From Hydrogenovibrio halophilus DSM 15072 (lineage in GTDB: Bacteria; Pseudomonadota; Gammaproteobacteria; Thiomicrospirales; Thiomicrospiraceae): 64,000 bases of DNA. The notes beneath the pieces were generated by a model that was not told where the DNA came from, did not search any database, and was given only the letters and a program-made list of their open reading frames with translations. The DNA lies in contig NZ_KB913033.1 in assembly GCF_000384235.1 (NCBI RefSeq), forward strand, positions 124,001 through 188,000, read 5' to 3'. The translations under genes and the position numbers were made by a program. Below are positions 54,879 to 63,318 of the stretch, one piece after another (position 1 is the stretch's first letter; every line of letters begins with the position of its first letter).

Positions 54879-56840
54879 ATGGCTTTACTACATCTTCGCG
54901 ACATCGAATTGAGTTTTGGCACCCAGTGCATTTTCGACAAGGCCCAACTGACCATTGAGCGCAACGAACGGGTCTGCCTGGTCGGGCGCAACGGTCAGGG
55001 AAAGTCCACCTTGCTGAAAATTATTGAAGGTTCCATGGAACCGGACCGCGGCAGCCGCGTTTTGCAGGACGGCCTGCGCATCACCAAACTGCAGCAGGAA
55101 GTGCCCAATGACCTGACCGGCTCGGTCTTTCACATCATCGCCGAAGGCCTGGGCGAAGCCGGCCAGTTGCTGGAGCAGTTCGCGGAACTGACGCACAGAA
55201 TGGCCACCGACAGCGATCCCAAAATATTCGAGGCCTTTAGTCAGGTGCAGCAAAAACTGGATGCGGTCGATGGCTGGTCACTACAACAGAATGTCGACAC
55301 ACTGGTGTCCAAACTGGCATTGCCGCCCGAAGCCGAATTTGCCGACCTGTCCGGCGGCATGAAGCGCCGGGTGCTGCTGGCGCAGGCCCTGATTCGCTCA
55401 CCCGACATACTGTTGCTGGACGAGCCCACCAACCATCTGGACATCGCCGCCATCGACTGGCTGGAACCGTTTTTGAAATCGCTCAACTGCACCCTGATCT
55501 TCATCACCCACGACCGGGCCTTTTTGCAGGCTTTGGCCACGCGCATCATCGAACTCGACCGCGGCCATTTGAGCAGTTGGGAGTGCGACTACGAAACCTT
55601 CTTGAAACGCAAAGCGGAAAAGCTCGAAGCCGAAGCCAAAGCCGCCGCCGAATTTGACAAAAAACTGGCGCAGGAAGAAACCTGGATTCGCCAGGGAATC
55701 AAAGCCCGTCGTACCCGCAACGAAGGCCGCGTGCGTGCGCTGGAAAAGTTACGCGCCGAACATCAGGAACGTCGCCAGCACGTGGGCAAAGCCAGTCTGC
55801 AGACCAACCAGAGCCAGAACACCGGCAAGCAGGTGATCGAAGTCAAAGACCTGTCATTTGCCTGGCCCAACCTGACCGTGGTCAAGGACTTCTCCAGCCT
55901 GATTCTGCGTGGCGACAAGGTCGGCCTGATCGGTCCCAACGGCTGCGGCAAATCCACCCTGCTCAAACTGCTGCTGGGCGAACTGGCCCCGGACGCCGGA
56001 CAGGTCAAACTGGGCACCCATTTGCAAGTGGCCTATTTTGACCAGCACCGGGCCCAACTGGACCCGGAGCAGAAAGTGGTCGACAGCATTTCGGACACTT
56101 CGGACCATGTGGAAATCAATGGTCAGCGCAAACACGTGATGGGCTATCTGCAGGACTTTCTGTTTACGCCCGAACGTGCGCGCCAACCGGTCAAAGCGCT
56201 GTCGGGCGGTGAACGCAACCGCCTGCTGCTGGCGCGCATTTTTGCCAAACCCGCCAATTTGCTGGTACTGGACGAACCGACCAACGACCTCGACATCGAA
56301 ACCCTGGAACTGCTGGAAGAGCTGCTGTTGAACTACAAGGGCACCGTGATTCTGGTCAGCCACGACCGGGCGTTTCTCAACAGCGTGGTCACCAGCTCGA
56401 TTGTGTTTGATGCCCCGGGACAGGTCCACGAATACGTGGGCGGCTACGACGACTGGTTGCGCCAACGACCGGACTGGGTCAGCTGGGACAACTTTGCCGA
56501 GCAGAAAATGCCGGGGGCCAAGCAGAACCCGCCTGACAAAGGCCAGTCGGAAACGACGCCGGCCACTGGCAAATCCGCCAGCAAGTCATCGGACAATAAA
56601 GCATCGACCGGCAAACCCAAAAAGCTCAGTTTCAAAGACCAACGGGCCTACGATGCCCTGCCCGAGCAGATCGAAGCCCTGGAAACCCGGCTCGAAGCCT
56701 TAAGCGAACAGGTGAGTGACCCGGACTTTTATCAAACCCCGGATTACCAGAGCACACTGGATCATATCCAGACTTGTGAAGACGAACTGGAAGCCGCCTT
56801 TGCCCAGTGGGAGACACTGGAAGCCAAGCGGCAAAGTTAG
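54879..56840 (+). CDS. uup: ABC-F ATPase Uup
   Basis: This 653-residue soluble twin-ATPase acts on ribosomes or branched DNA rather than in transport. Walker A sites are VGRNGQGKSTLLKI and IGPNGCGKSTLLKL, and signatures LSGGMKRRVLLAQAL and LSGGERNRLLLARIF, each followed by LDEPTN(H/D)LD. The linker holds the charged arm (EFDKKLAQEETWIRQGIKAR) and the long C-terminal coiled coil (about 585-653) is typical of Uup, where it binds DNA. Start MALLHLRDIELSFG. Monocistronic. Confidence 0.94.
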   Translation: MALLHLRDIELSFGTQCIFDKAQLTIERNERVCLVGRNGQGKSTLLKIIEGSMEPDRGSRVLQDGLRITKLQQEVPNDLTGSVFHIIAEGLGEAGQLLEQFAELTHRMATDSDPKIFEAFSQVQQKLDAVDGWSLQQNVDTLVSKLALPPEAEFADLSGGMKRRVLLAQALIRSPDILLLDEPTNHLDIAAIDWLEPFLKSLNCTLIFITHDRAFLQALATRIIELDRGHLSSWECDYETFLKRKAEKLEAEAKAAAEFDKKLAQEETWIRQGIKARRTRNEGRVRALEKLRAEHQERRQHVGKASLQTNQSQNTGKQVIEVKDLSFAWPNLTVVKDFSSLILRGDKVGLIGPNGCGKSTLLKLLLGELAPDAGQVKLGTHLQVAYFDQHRAQLDPEQKVVDSISDTSDHVEINGQRKHVMGYLQDFLFTPERARQPVKALSGGERNRLLLARIFAKPANLLVLDEPTNDLDIETLELLEELLLNYKGTVILVSHDRAFLNSVVTSSIVFDAPGQVHEYVGGYDDWLRQRPDWVSWDNFAEQKMPGAKQNPPDKGQSETTPATGKSASKSSDNKASTGKPKKLSFKDQRAYDALPEQIEALETRLEALSEQVSDPDFYQTPDYQSTLDHIQTCEDELEAAFAQWETLEAKRQS

Positions 56841-56981
56841 CGACTGGATTAGCCACTCTCGCAAATGAGATGAGCCAGATGAAATGATAAACGTTTTCAT
56901 TAATGGGTTTTCAGAAGGTGACGAATTTGTTAAGATCGCAAATTGGTTATTTGGCACCAGTAGTGCTTACTAAAACCGAAA

Positions 56982-56997
56982 CCGCTAGATATTGTGG
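56982..56997. promoter_or_regulatory. Possible NrdR box upstream of nrdB
   Basis: The 16-mer CCGCTAGATATTGTGG matches 12 of 16 positions of the commonly cited NrdR pattern ACACTATATATTGTGT. A second box at the usual spacing is not evident, so this is tentative. The 205-bp gap 56841-57045 holds no gene. Confidence 0.3.
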
Positions 56998-57045
56998 GAA
57001 GACGCCCGCTTTCAGACATTTTATCCAATTATGGGGAATCGATTC

Positions 57046-58179
57046 ATGAGCTGTCAGGAAAAACATTCGTATTCAACGTTTTGCCGGTCTTCGAATAACG
57101 CGCTGAAAGAGCCGATGTTCTTCGGTCAGAACGTGAATGTGGCGCGTTATGACCAGCAGAAACACCCCATTTTTGAGAAGCTGATTGAAAAACAACTGAG
57201 CTTTTTCTGGCGTCCGGAAGAAGTCGATCTCTCCAGTGACCGGGGCGAATACGCCAAGTTGCCCGAGCATGAAAAACACATTTTCATCTCCAACCTCAAA
57301 TATCAGACGCTGCTGGATTCGGTGCAGGGGCGCTCGCCCAATGTGGCGCTGCTACCACTGGTCTCGATCCCCGAACTGGAAACCTGGATTGAAACCTGGT
57401 CGTTCTCCGAGACCATTCACAGCCGCTCCTACACCCATATTATCCGCAACATCGTGTCCGATCCGGGCATTGTGTTTGACGACATTGTCACCAATGAAGA
57501 AATCGTCAAGCGCGCGATTTCGGTGACCGAGTATTACGACAAACTGATTCACCTGACCAATCGCATGTACGCCGAAGAAATCGATCTGGCGCAAAATGAT
57601 GCCTTCCGCAAAGAAGTCAAAACCGCGTTGTTTTTGACCATCGTTTCGGTGAACGTGCTGGAAGCGATTCGGTTTTACGTGTCCTTTGCCTGCAGCTTCG
57701 CGTTTGCCGAACGCTCCCTGATGGAAGGCAATGCCAAGGTGATCAAGCTGATTGCACGGGACGAAGCCCTGCACCTGTCCGGCACCCAGCACATCATCAA
57801 TCTGATGACCGAGGGCAAGGACGACCCAGAGATGATGACCATTGCCCAGGAAAACCGCGACAAGGTCGAAGCCATTTTCCGCGAAGCCGCCGAGCAGGAA
57901 AAGCAATGGGCCGATTACCTGTTCCGAAACGGTTCCATGATCGGCTTGAATGCCAGCATTCTCAAGGATTACGTGGAGTACATCACCAATATCCGTCTGA
58001 GAGCGATCCGATACGAGCCGATTTTTGAACAGAAGAGCAATCCCCTGCCCTGGATGAACAACTGGCTGGTGTCGGACAATGTGCAGGTCGCGCCTCAGGA
58101 AGCGGAAATCAGTTCCTATCTGGTGGGCCAGGTGGATTCCAAAGTCGATCAGGACGACTTCAACGACTTCAATCTGTAA
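57046..58179 (+). CDS. nrdB: Ribonucleotide reductase class Ia beta subunit
   Basis: NrdB holds the diiron-tyrosyl radical cofactor for making deoxyribonucleotides. The ATG at 57046 follows GGGGA by 8 bases and gives 377 residues, like E. coli NrdB (376). [33 protein letters not shown], the radical Tyr in [29 protein letters not shown] and the C-terminal tail DDFNDFNL, which docks on NrdA, are all present. nrdA is not adjacent, unlike the common nrdAB operon. A possible NrdR box lies upstream. Confidence 0.97.
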   Translation: MSCQEKHSYSTFCRSSNNALKEPMFFGQNVNVARYDQQKHPIFEKLIEKQLSFFWRPEEVDLSSDRGEYAKLPEHEKHIFISNLKYQTLLDSVQGRSPNVALLPLVSIPELETWIETWSFSETIHSRSYTHIIRNIVSDPGIVFDDIVTNEEIVKRAISVTEYYDKLIHLTNRMYAEEIDLAQNDAFRKEVKTALFLTIVSVNVLEAIRFYVSFACSFAFAERSLMEGNAKVIKLIARDEALHLSGTQHIINLMTEGKDDPEMMTIAQENRDKVEAIFREAAEQEKQWADYLFRNGSMIGLNASILKDYVEYITNIRLRAIRYEPIFEQKSNPLPWMNNWLVSDNVQVAPQEAEISSYLVGQVDSKVDQDDFNDFNL

Positions 58180-58231
58180 CCCAACCGCCGCAATACCCAA
58201 ACCGGCTACCCCCTCAGCCGGTTGAAACCCA

Positions 58232-58255
58232 AAACTGACCAGGCCTGGTCAGTTT
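58232..58255. repeat. 24-bp perfect palindrome centred on ACCAGGCCTGGT
   Basis: The 12-mer (58238-58249) is extended by six further paired bases on each side, with no mismatch. It lies 53 bp after the nrdB stop and just beyond another hairpin, AACCGGCT/AGCCGGTT (about 58200-58224). Confidence 0.9.
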
Positions 58256-58354
58256 GCCAATGGGTTTTCCCAGTTCCTCCCGCTCCCTGTCACTTCAAAA
58301 AACTGTCACAGGACCCACATCCGGCTGTCATTTTTGCGGGATAAACTCTCAAGA

Positions 58355-59101
58355 ATGAATTCTTTAGTCATGGCGTTCTTGCGCCACAGCGATTACCACC
58401 AGCGTCCGGACACGCCCAGTGCTTTGCAGCCCTGGGGTCTGACAGACAAAGGGCGGGAACAGGCCAGAGCCGGAGCGCACAATCTGATGGATTGGGCCAA
58501 AGCGCAGGGTTTCATTCTGGACCCGGCGATTGTCTGTTCCACCAGCCTGCGTGCCTGGCAGACCGCCCAGATCATTGCCACCGAACTCAACCAGAACAAG
58601 GCCCCGTTCCCGGTCACCGGGCGTGCCACCGATCAGGTGTTTCACCCCGTCAGTCTGTTGCCGTTACATGAACGCTCGGTGGGCGCTGCCGCCAACCTGA
58701 CGCTCGATGAAATCGAACAGGCCCTGGCCGCGGACCCGCGCCATGCGGTGCCCGCCCCCGGCTGGAAGTCGGACAGCCATTATTGTCTGCCTTTTGAGGG
58801 TGCCGAATCCCTGATTCAGGCCGGGCACCGGGTCAAAACCGCTTTGGAAACCCTGTGTCAGCCTCTGGCCGAAAACATTCAGGCCAACACCTTGAAAGTG
58901 GTGATCGGCCATGGTGCCAGTTTTCGCCACGCCGCCTACCTGATGGGCGTGCTACGCTTTGAAGACATTCATCAACTGTCGCTCTATCATGCCCGGCCGC
59001 TGTTGTTTCGCTACACTCCCGGCCAGAACCCGGCCTGGGTGCAACTCAGTGGTCAGTGGAAACAGCGTACCGCCAGCGACCCTTCCCCCACCCCGGATTA
59101 A
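58355..59101 (+). CDS. Histidine-phosphatase-family protein
   Basis: 248 residues from the ATG at 58355. The phosphatase core is MAFLRHSDYHQRPD (R-H-S in place of the usual R-H-G), then LTDKGREQARAGA, VCSTSLRAWQTAQIIA and VIGHGASFRHAAYL with the second His. The layout is that of SixA/PGM-type phosphatases, with an insert of about 60 residues (about 95-155). It opens a run of six co-directional genes ending in the GAK cassette. Its partner or substrate may be a phosphorylated protein or metabolite of that system, which is inference from position only. Confidence 0.75.
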   Translation: MNSLVMAFLRHSDYHQRPDTPSALQPWGLTDKGREQARAGAHNLMDWAKAQGFILDPAIVCSTSLRAWQTAQIIATELNQNKAPFPVTGRATDQVFHPVSLLPLHERSVGAAANLTLDEIEQALAADPRHAVPAPGWKSDSHYCLPFEGAESLIQAGHRVKTALETLCQPLAENIQANTLKVVIGHGASFRHAAYLMGVLRFEDIHQLSLYHARPLLFRYTPGQNPAWVQLSGQWKQRTASDPSPTPD

Positions 59102-59115
59102 CCCAAGGAATCTGT

Positions 59116-60408
59116 ATGCCCTCTGCCAATGCACTGAACACCGAAACATGGCACCCAACCCTGGCCGAACCCTCACGTCCCTGCCATCAATGGATGCAGG
59201 CTTTGGCGGCCGATGAGAGACCGCAATGGGGCATCAGTGGGGACCAATGGCTCAGTCCGAATCAAGACACCTATTTTTTCTGTGATCTGCACGCCGATGC
59301 CGACGCCTTTCTGCGCTCGCTCAAGTTAAGCGGACTGGTCACACGAGACAGCATTTTAAGCGATCTGGCCCTGACTTCCGCCGGTCAGCGCAGTCAGATC
59401 ATCATCGGCGGTGATTGCTTCGACAAAGGTCCGAGCAACCTCGAACTGCTGTCTTTGATCGGCCATCTTTATCGAATTCACGCCGATGTGGTGCTGCTGG
59501 CCGGCAACCATGACATGCGCGTCTATGCGGGGTTGATGGCACTGGACGTGATGGACGATCTGCGTCAGGCGCACTTTTTTATTCGCATGGGCCGCAAAAC
59601 CGTCCCCTTGTTTGCCGAAATTTACGCTTACGGACAACAACACCTGAACGAAACCCTGTCCCCCATGACCGAAGCGCAAATCAAGCAAGCGCTGTTGCCA
59701 CCACCGGAATGGTTTGAGTTTTTCCCAGCCTGGGCCCAAGGATTCATGCCCAAAGCCAAAATCCAAAAAGAACTGAAACGGGTCAAGCAGAAACAGATCG
59801 AATTTTTTCAAGCCTGTGGCGAGGCGGGACTGAGTCTGCGCCAGCTCTATCAGGCCACGCTCTGGGCCAAAGAAACCCTGCTCAAACCAGACGGTGCCTT
59901 TGGCTGGTTTCTGCAGTCGCTGGATTTGTTGCACATCAACGGCAGCTACTGCTTCAGTCACGCCGGACTGGACGATCAGATGGCCATGCGTCTGCAGGTG
60001 CAGACGCCCGAGCAGATCAACCGGCATTTTCGCCAGCAATTGTTTGAAGGTCGAATCTTTCAGCTGTACTACAGCGCACTGGGCAACACCTTTCGCACCA
60101 AATACCGCGCAGGGGATTATCCGCTGACCCCCAGAGGGGTGCGTATGCTCAAGGAACGGCGGATTTATGCCATGGTCAATGGCCACCGCAGTCACCCCAA
60201 TGGCCAGCAATTGTTTGTGCGCGAGGGCTTGCTCAATTTTGAATGCGACACCCAGCTCAATGCCAATTGTCGGCGCAAAAAGCAGCGCCACAACCCCGGT
60301 GAAGCTGTTACAATTTTCCATTCCGATGGACGGGTTCAGGGATTGAGCGCCGATTACCCGGCGATCAAACAATTCCACCCCGATCATCTTAACCCGGATG
60401 TTTCATGA
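59116..60408 (+). CDS. Metallophosphoesterase
   Basis: 430 residues from the ATG at 59116 (AAGGA before it). Calcineurin-type motifs: YFFCDLHADADAF (DxH), IIIGGDCFDKGPSN (GDxxDRG-like), LAGNHDMRVYAGL (GNHD) and VNGHRSHPN (GHxH-like). It has a large helical insert (about 165-300) and an FNFECD end block. This is a two-metal phosphatase of unknown substrate. The gap to the upstream phosphatase is 14 bp, so the two are likely one transcript. A position beside a kinase/ATP-grasp cassette suggests that it reverses one of its phosphorylations. Confidence 0.78.
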   Translation: MPSANALNTETWHPTLAEPSRPCHQWMQALAADERPQWGISGDQWLSPNQDTYFFCDLHADADAFLRSLKLSGLVTRDSILSDLALTSAGQRSQIIIGGDCFDKGPSNLELLSLIGHLYRIHADVVLLAGNHDMRVYAGLMALDVMDDLRQAHFFIRMGRKTVPLFAEIYAYGQQHLNETLSPMTEAQIKQALLPPPEWFEFFPAWAQGFMPKAKIQKELKRVKQKQIEFFQACGEAGLSLRQLYQATLWAKETLLKPDGAFGWFLQSLDLLHINGSYCFSHAGLDDQMAMRLQVQTPEQINRHFRQQLFEGRIFQLYYSALGNTFRTKYRAGDYPLTPRGVRMLKERRIYAMVNGHRSHPNGQQLFVREGLLNFECDTQLNANCRRKKQRHNPGEAVTIFHSDGRVQGLSADYPAIKQFHPDHLNPDVS

Positions 60409-60473
60409 ATCCTTTTGAATGAAGCCTTTCATGAAACAAAGGGCTCTGACTGAGAATGGTGCTGGGAGGTTGC

Positions 60474-60773
60474 ATGGGCAAAAAGAACAAACGTTTTGAG
60501 CACGAGTCGCTTCAGGACAAGGACGCCATTGTCTGTTACCTGAAAGCCGTGATTCAGGGCTTCAAAAAAGGGGCGATCGAGGTCTCCGACGAAGAAGACA
60601 CCATCACCCTGAAACCGGAAAAGCTGGCGAACCTGAAGATCAAAGCCGATCAGAGCAAGAACGCCCAAAGCCTCAACATCAAAATCCAATGGTCTTCGGA
60701 CCAGAGCGAAGATTTTGAGGAGACGCCTTTGTTCATTGATCCCAAAACGCCCAAGAAAAAGAAAAAGTCCTAA
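60474..60773 (+). CDS. Amphi-Trp domain protein of a GAK-type cassette
   Basis: 99 residues from the ATG at 60474 (GGGAGG before it). It fits the small amphi-Trp family: FEHESLQDKDAIVCYLKAVI, then QGFKKGAIEVSDEEDTITLK, a strand pattern, and IKIQWSSDQ with the late Trp. It ends in a Lys-rich tail (PKTPKKKKKS). Proteins of this type are known to me only by their repeated presence beside ATP-grasp and HprK-related genes; they may be the protein substrate of those enzymes. Followed 9 bp later by the kinase gene. Confidence 0.75.
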   Translation: MGKKNKRFEHESLQDKDAIVCYLKAVIQGFKKGAIEVSDEEDTITLKPEKLANLKIKADQSKNAQSLNIKIQWSSDQSEDFEETPLFIDPKTPKKKKKS

Positions 60774-60782
60774 GACCTCAGC

Positions 60783-62429
60783 ATGCAACAGCCCGCCTCA
60801 TTATACGAACCCTTGCGGTTTCTGACCCTGGAACTGCAAAAGCAACTCTACCAGGTGGAAACTTACCTGGAGTCGGGCGACCTGAGTCAGGCCGAGCAAA
60901 GCCTGAAGCGGGTGGACTACATTGACAATCACCACCTGAATCTGCTCCGACGCATCAGCGAACAGACCAAAACACCGGACCAGACCCAACCGACCGACTC
61001 GGTGACCCTGCAGAGCTACGACCACATCAACCATGGTCTCAAAGCCCTGTCGCGCCAACTTCAGGCCATCGTTTTTCAGGCTCGAAACGCCCCCAAAACC
61101 GCGTTTCGCTTGCTCAACAAAAAACGCGTGCATGCCACCTTCAAACACCTGACCAGTGGGCTGGAACTGATTGAACCGGCGATTGAGGCCGATGATTCCA
61201 CCCTGGCGATTGATATCTGCCGTCTGCAGGTGCGAATTGATCAGGTCTGTCAGGCCCAGCTGGACAAATACCAGAACCGGCTGCGCAAAGGCCAACAGAC
61301 CGATGCCCTGCTCAATGCCAGCTTTATTGTGCGCGACTTGGGCCGTCTGGGCGAAGCCCTGTTACGGATCGGCGAAGGCATTATCTCCGCCAATCTCGGG
61401 CAGATGATCCAGATCGAACGCTACCATTCGCTGGAAGCGACCCTGTCGGCGCTGTCGTTGAACCCACAGGAAGAAGCTCTGACCATCCGCACCATGGGAG
61501 AAACCAAATCCGGCTGCACCATCTCCGGCGTCATGTCTTCTCAGGAGTCGGAAGGCGAAATGCTGGCGGTGTTCAAGGCCGGGGACAAGGCCAAGCTCAA
61601 GGAAGAAAAAACCGGCATCGAAAACTGGCACGAAGTCTATCCGGGCATCGCGCCCCAAGTGTATTCCTACCACAAAAGCGGCAACAAGGCCGCATTGCTG
61701 TTTGAATACCTGACCGGCGACACCCTGGAAAAACTGCTGCTGGAGCGCGACCGCAAAACCCTGCGCGAGGCGCTTCAAGCGCTGTTTCAAACCCTGGACA
61801 ACATCTGGCAGGAAACCCGGATTGATTCGGTCCTTCCGGCCCACTTTATGCGGCAATTGAAAAAACGGCTCAAAGACATTTATCAGGTGCACCCCGAACT
61901 GGAATCCCAGAGCGTGACCATCAGCGGGGTAAAAAACGCCAACATGAAAACCCTGATTGACCAGGCGGAGGCCTTTGAACAGACCCTGACCACCCCACAG
62001 GCCGTGTATGTGCATGGCGACTTCAATCTGGACAACATTCTTTATGATACCCTGTCGAGAGACATCAATTTTATTGACCTGCACCGCTCGGATTACACCG
62101 ATTATGTCCAGGACCTGTCGGTGCTGATGGTCTCTTGTTACCGGCTCAACCGTTTCGGTCCGCAGGACCGGAAACTGATTGCACAAACCATGCTCGCGAT
62201 TTACGATTACGGGCACAGCTGGGCACAGAAAATCAACGACACCGATTACGATCTGCGTCTGGCACTGGGGCTGAGCCGGTCTTTTCTGACCTCCACCCGT
62301 TTTGTGCTTGATGCCAGCCATGCCAAAGCCATGCAATTTCGTGCCCGCTTTTTGCTGGAATCGCTGCTAAAGCTCACGCCCGAGCAGGCAAGCACTTACA
62401 AAGTCCCCAAAGAGATCTACCATGACTGA
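60783..62429 (+). CDS. APH/protein-kinase-like phosphotransferase with helical N-terminus
   Basis: 548 residues. The first 240 are helical (two long coiled segments) without a known match. The C-terminal part is an aminoglycoside-phosphotransferase or atypical protein kinase fold: EMLAVFKAGDKAKLKEEKTG (nucleotide Lys), LFEYLTGDTLEKLLLERD (hinge), YVHGDFNLDNILYDT (catalytic HGDxxxxN) and INFIDLHRSDYTDYVQD (metal Asp). All catalytic residues are present. Its stop overlaps the ATP-grasp start by 8 bp, so the two are translated together. The substrate is unknown. Confidence 0.8.
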   Translation: MQQPASLYEPLRFLTLELQKQLYQVETYLESGDLSQAEQSLKRVDYIDNHHLNLLRRISEQTKTPDQTQPTDSVTLQSYDHINHGLKALSRQLQAIVFQARNAPKTAFRLLNKKRVHATFKHLTSGLELIEPAIEADDSTLAIDICRLQVRIDQVCQAQLDKYQNRLRKGQQTDALLNASFIVRDLGRLGEALLRIGEGIISANLGQMIQIERYHSLEATLSALSLNPQEEALTIRTMGETKSGCTISGVMSSQESEGEMLAVFKAGDKAKLKEEKTGIENWHEVYPGIAPQVYSYHKSGNKAALLFEYLTGDTLEKLLLERDRKTLREALQALFQTLDNIWQETRIDSVLPAHFMRQLKKRLKDIYQVHPELESQSVTISGVKNANMKTLIDQAEAFEQTLTTPQAVYVHGDFNLDNILYDTLSRDINFIDLHRSDYTDYVQDLSVLMVSCYRLNRFGPQDRKLIAQTMLAIYDYGHSWAQKINDTDYDLRLALGLSRSFLTSTRFVLDASHAKAMQFRARFLLESLLKLTPEQASTYKVPKEIYHD

Positions 62430-63318
62430 TCAGACCCTCAAAATTGCCGTGGTCGGCATTCCCGGAAAATGGTCGACCGAGGTCTTGGCCGATGCCATTG
62501 AAGCCAGAACCGGCTTTCGACTGGTCATTGACATTGAACAGGTCGTGGCGGACCTGGCCAGCAATGAGGTCACTTATCTCGGCCATTCCCTTTGCGATCT
62601 GGATGCCATCATTGTCAAAAAAATCTCTCAAACCTACAGCCCGACGGTGATTGACCGGCTGGAAATTCTGCGGTTTGTGGAAAAATGCGGGGTCAAGGTC
62701 TTTTCCAAACCCAGCGAAATCATTCGTCTGGTTGATCGCATGAGCTGCACCATTTCCCTGAACCGCGCGGACATTCCCATGCCGCCGACGGTGATCACCG
62801 AAAATCTGGACGCCGCCGTCGAGACGGTCAAAACCTACGGGGAGGCGATTCTGAAACCCCTGTTTTCCACCAAGGCCCGGGGCATGGAAGTGCTCAAAGC
62901 CAAAGACGGGGCCAAAAGCCTGCGCCAGCAATTGCAAGCCTATTACGACAAACAGGGGTTTTTGTATCTGCAAAAAAAACTGAACCTGCCTGGACAGGAC
63001 ATGGGGCTGGTGTTTTTGGGCGGCGAATATCTGGGCGCTTACGCCCGCATCAGCGGCGACAAAAGCTGGAACACCACCATCTATGCGGGTGGCAAATACG
63101 CCCCCGCCACGCCCTGTGCTGAGACCATTGCCTTTGCCCAAAAAGCTCAGGCCCAGTTTGATTTGAGCTACACCACCGTGGACATGGCCGAAACCGAAGA
63201 CGGCCCGGTCTGTTTTGAAGTCTCGGCATTCGGTGGTTTCAAGGGCGCGCAGGAAGGCTTGCAGCTGGACATTGCCGATCACTACGCCCAGTTTGTCATC
63301 GACACCCTGACCGCATGA
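62422..63318 (+). CDS. ATP-grasp enzyme of a GAK-type cassette (RimK-like)
   Basis: 298 residues. The N-terminal pre-ATP domain has VVGIPGKWSTEVLADAIEAR and LDAIIVKKIS. The ATP-grasp core has AILKPLFSTKARGMEVL, DMGLVFLGGEYLGAYARISG and the Mg-binding end CFEVSAFGGFKGAQEGLQLD. It resembles RimK/LysX ligases, which join an amino acid to a carboxylate using ATP, and I recognise it as the family named GAK system ATP-grasp enzyme. Its natural substrate is not known to me. Overlaps its neighbours on both sides (8 bp and 4 bp). Confidence 0.82.
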   Translation: MTDQTLKIAVVGIPGKWSTEVLADAIEARTGFRLVIDIEQVVADLASNEVTYLGHSLCDLDAIIVKKISQTYSPTVIDRLEILRFVEKCGVKVFSKPSEIIRLVDRMSCTISLNRADIPMPPTVITENLDAAVETVKTYGEAILKPLFSTKARGMEVLKAKDGAKSLRQQLQAYYDKQGFLYLQKKLNLPGQDMGLVFLGGEYLGAYARISGDKSWNTTIYAGGKYAPATPCAETIAFAQKAQAQFDLSYTTVDMAETEDGPVCFEVSAFGGFKGAQEGLQLDIADHYAQFVIDTLTA

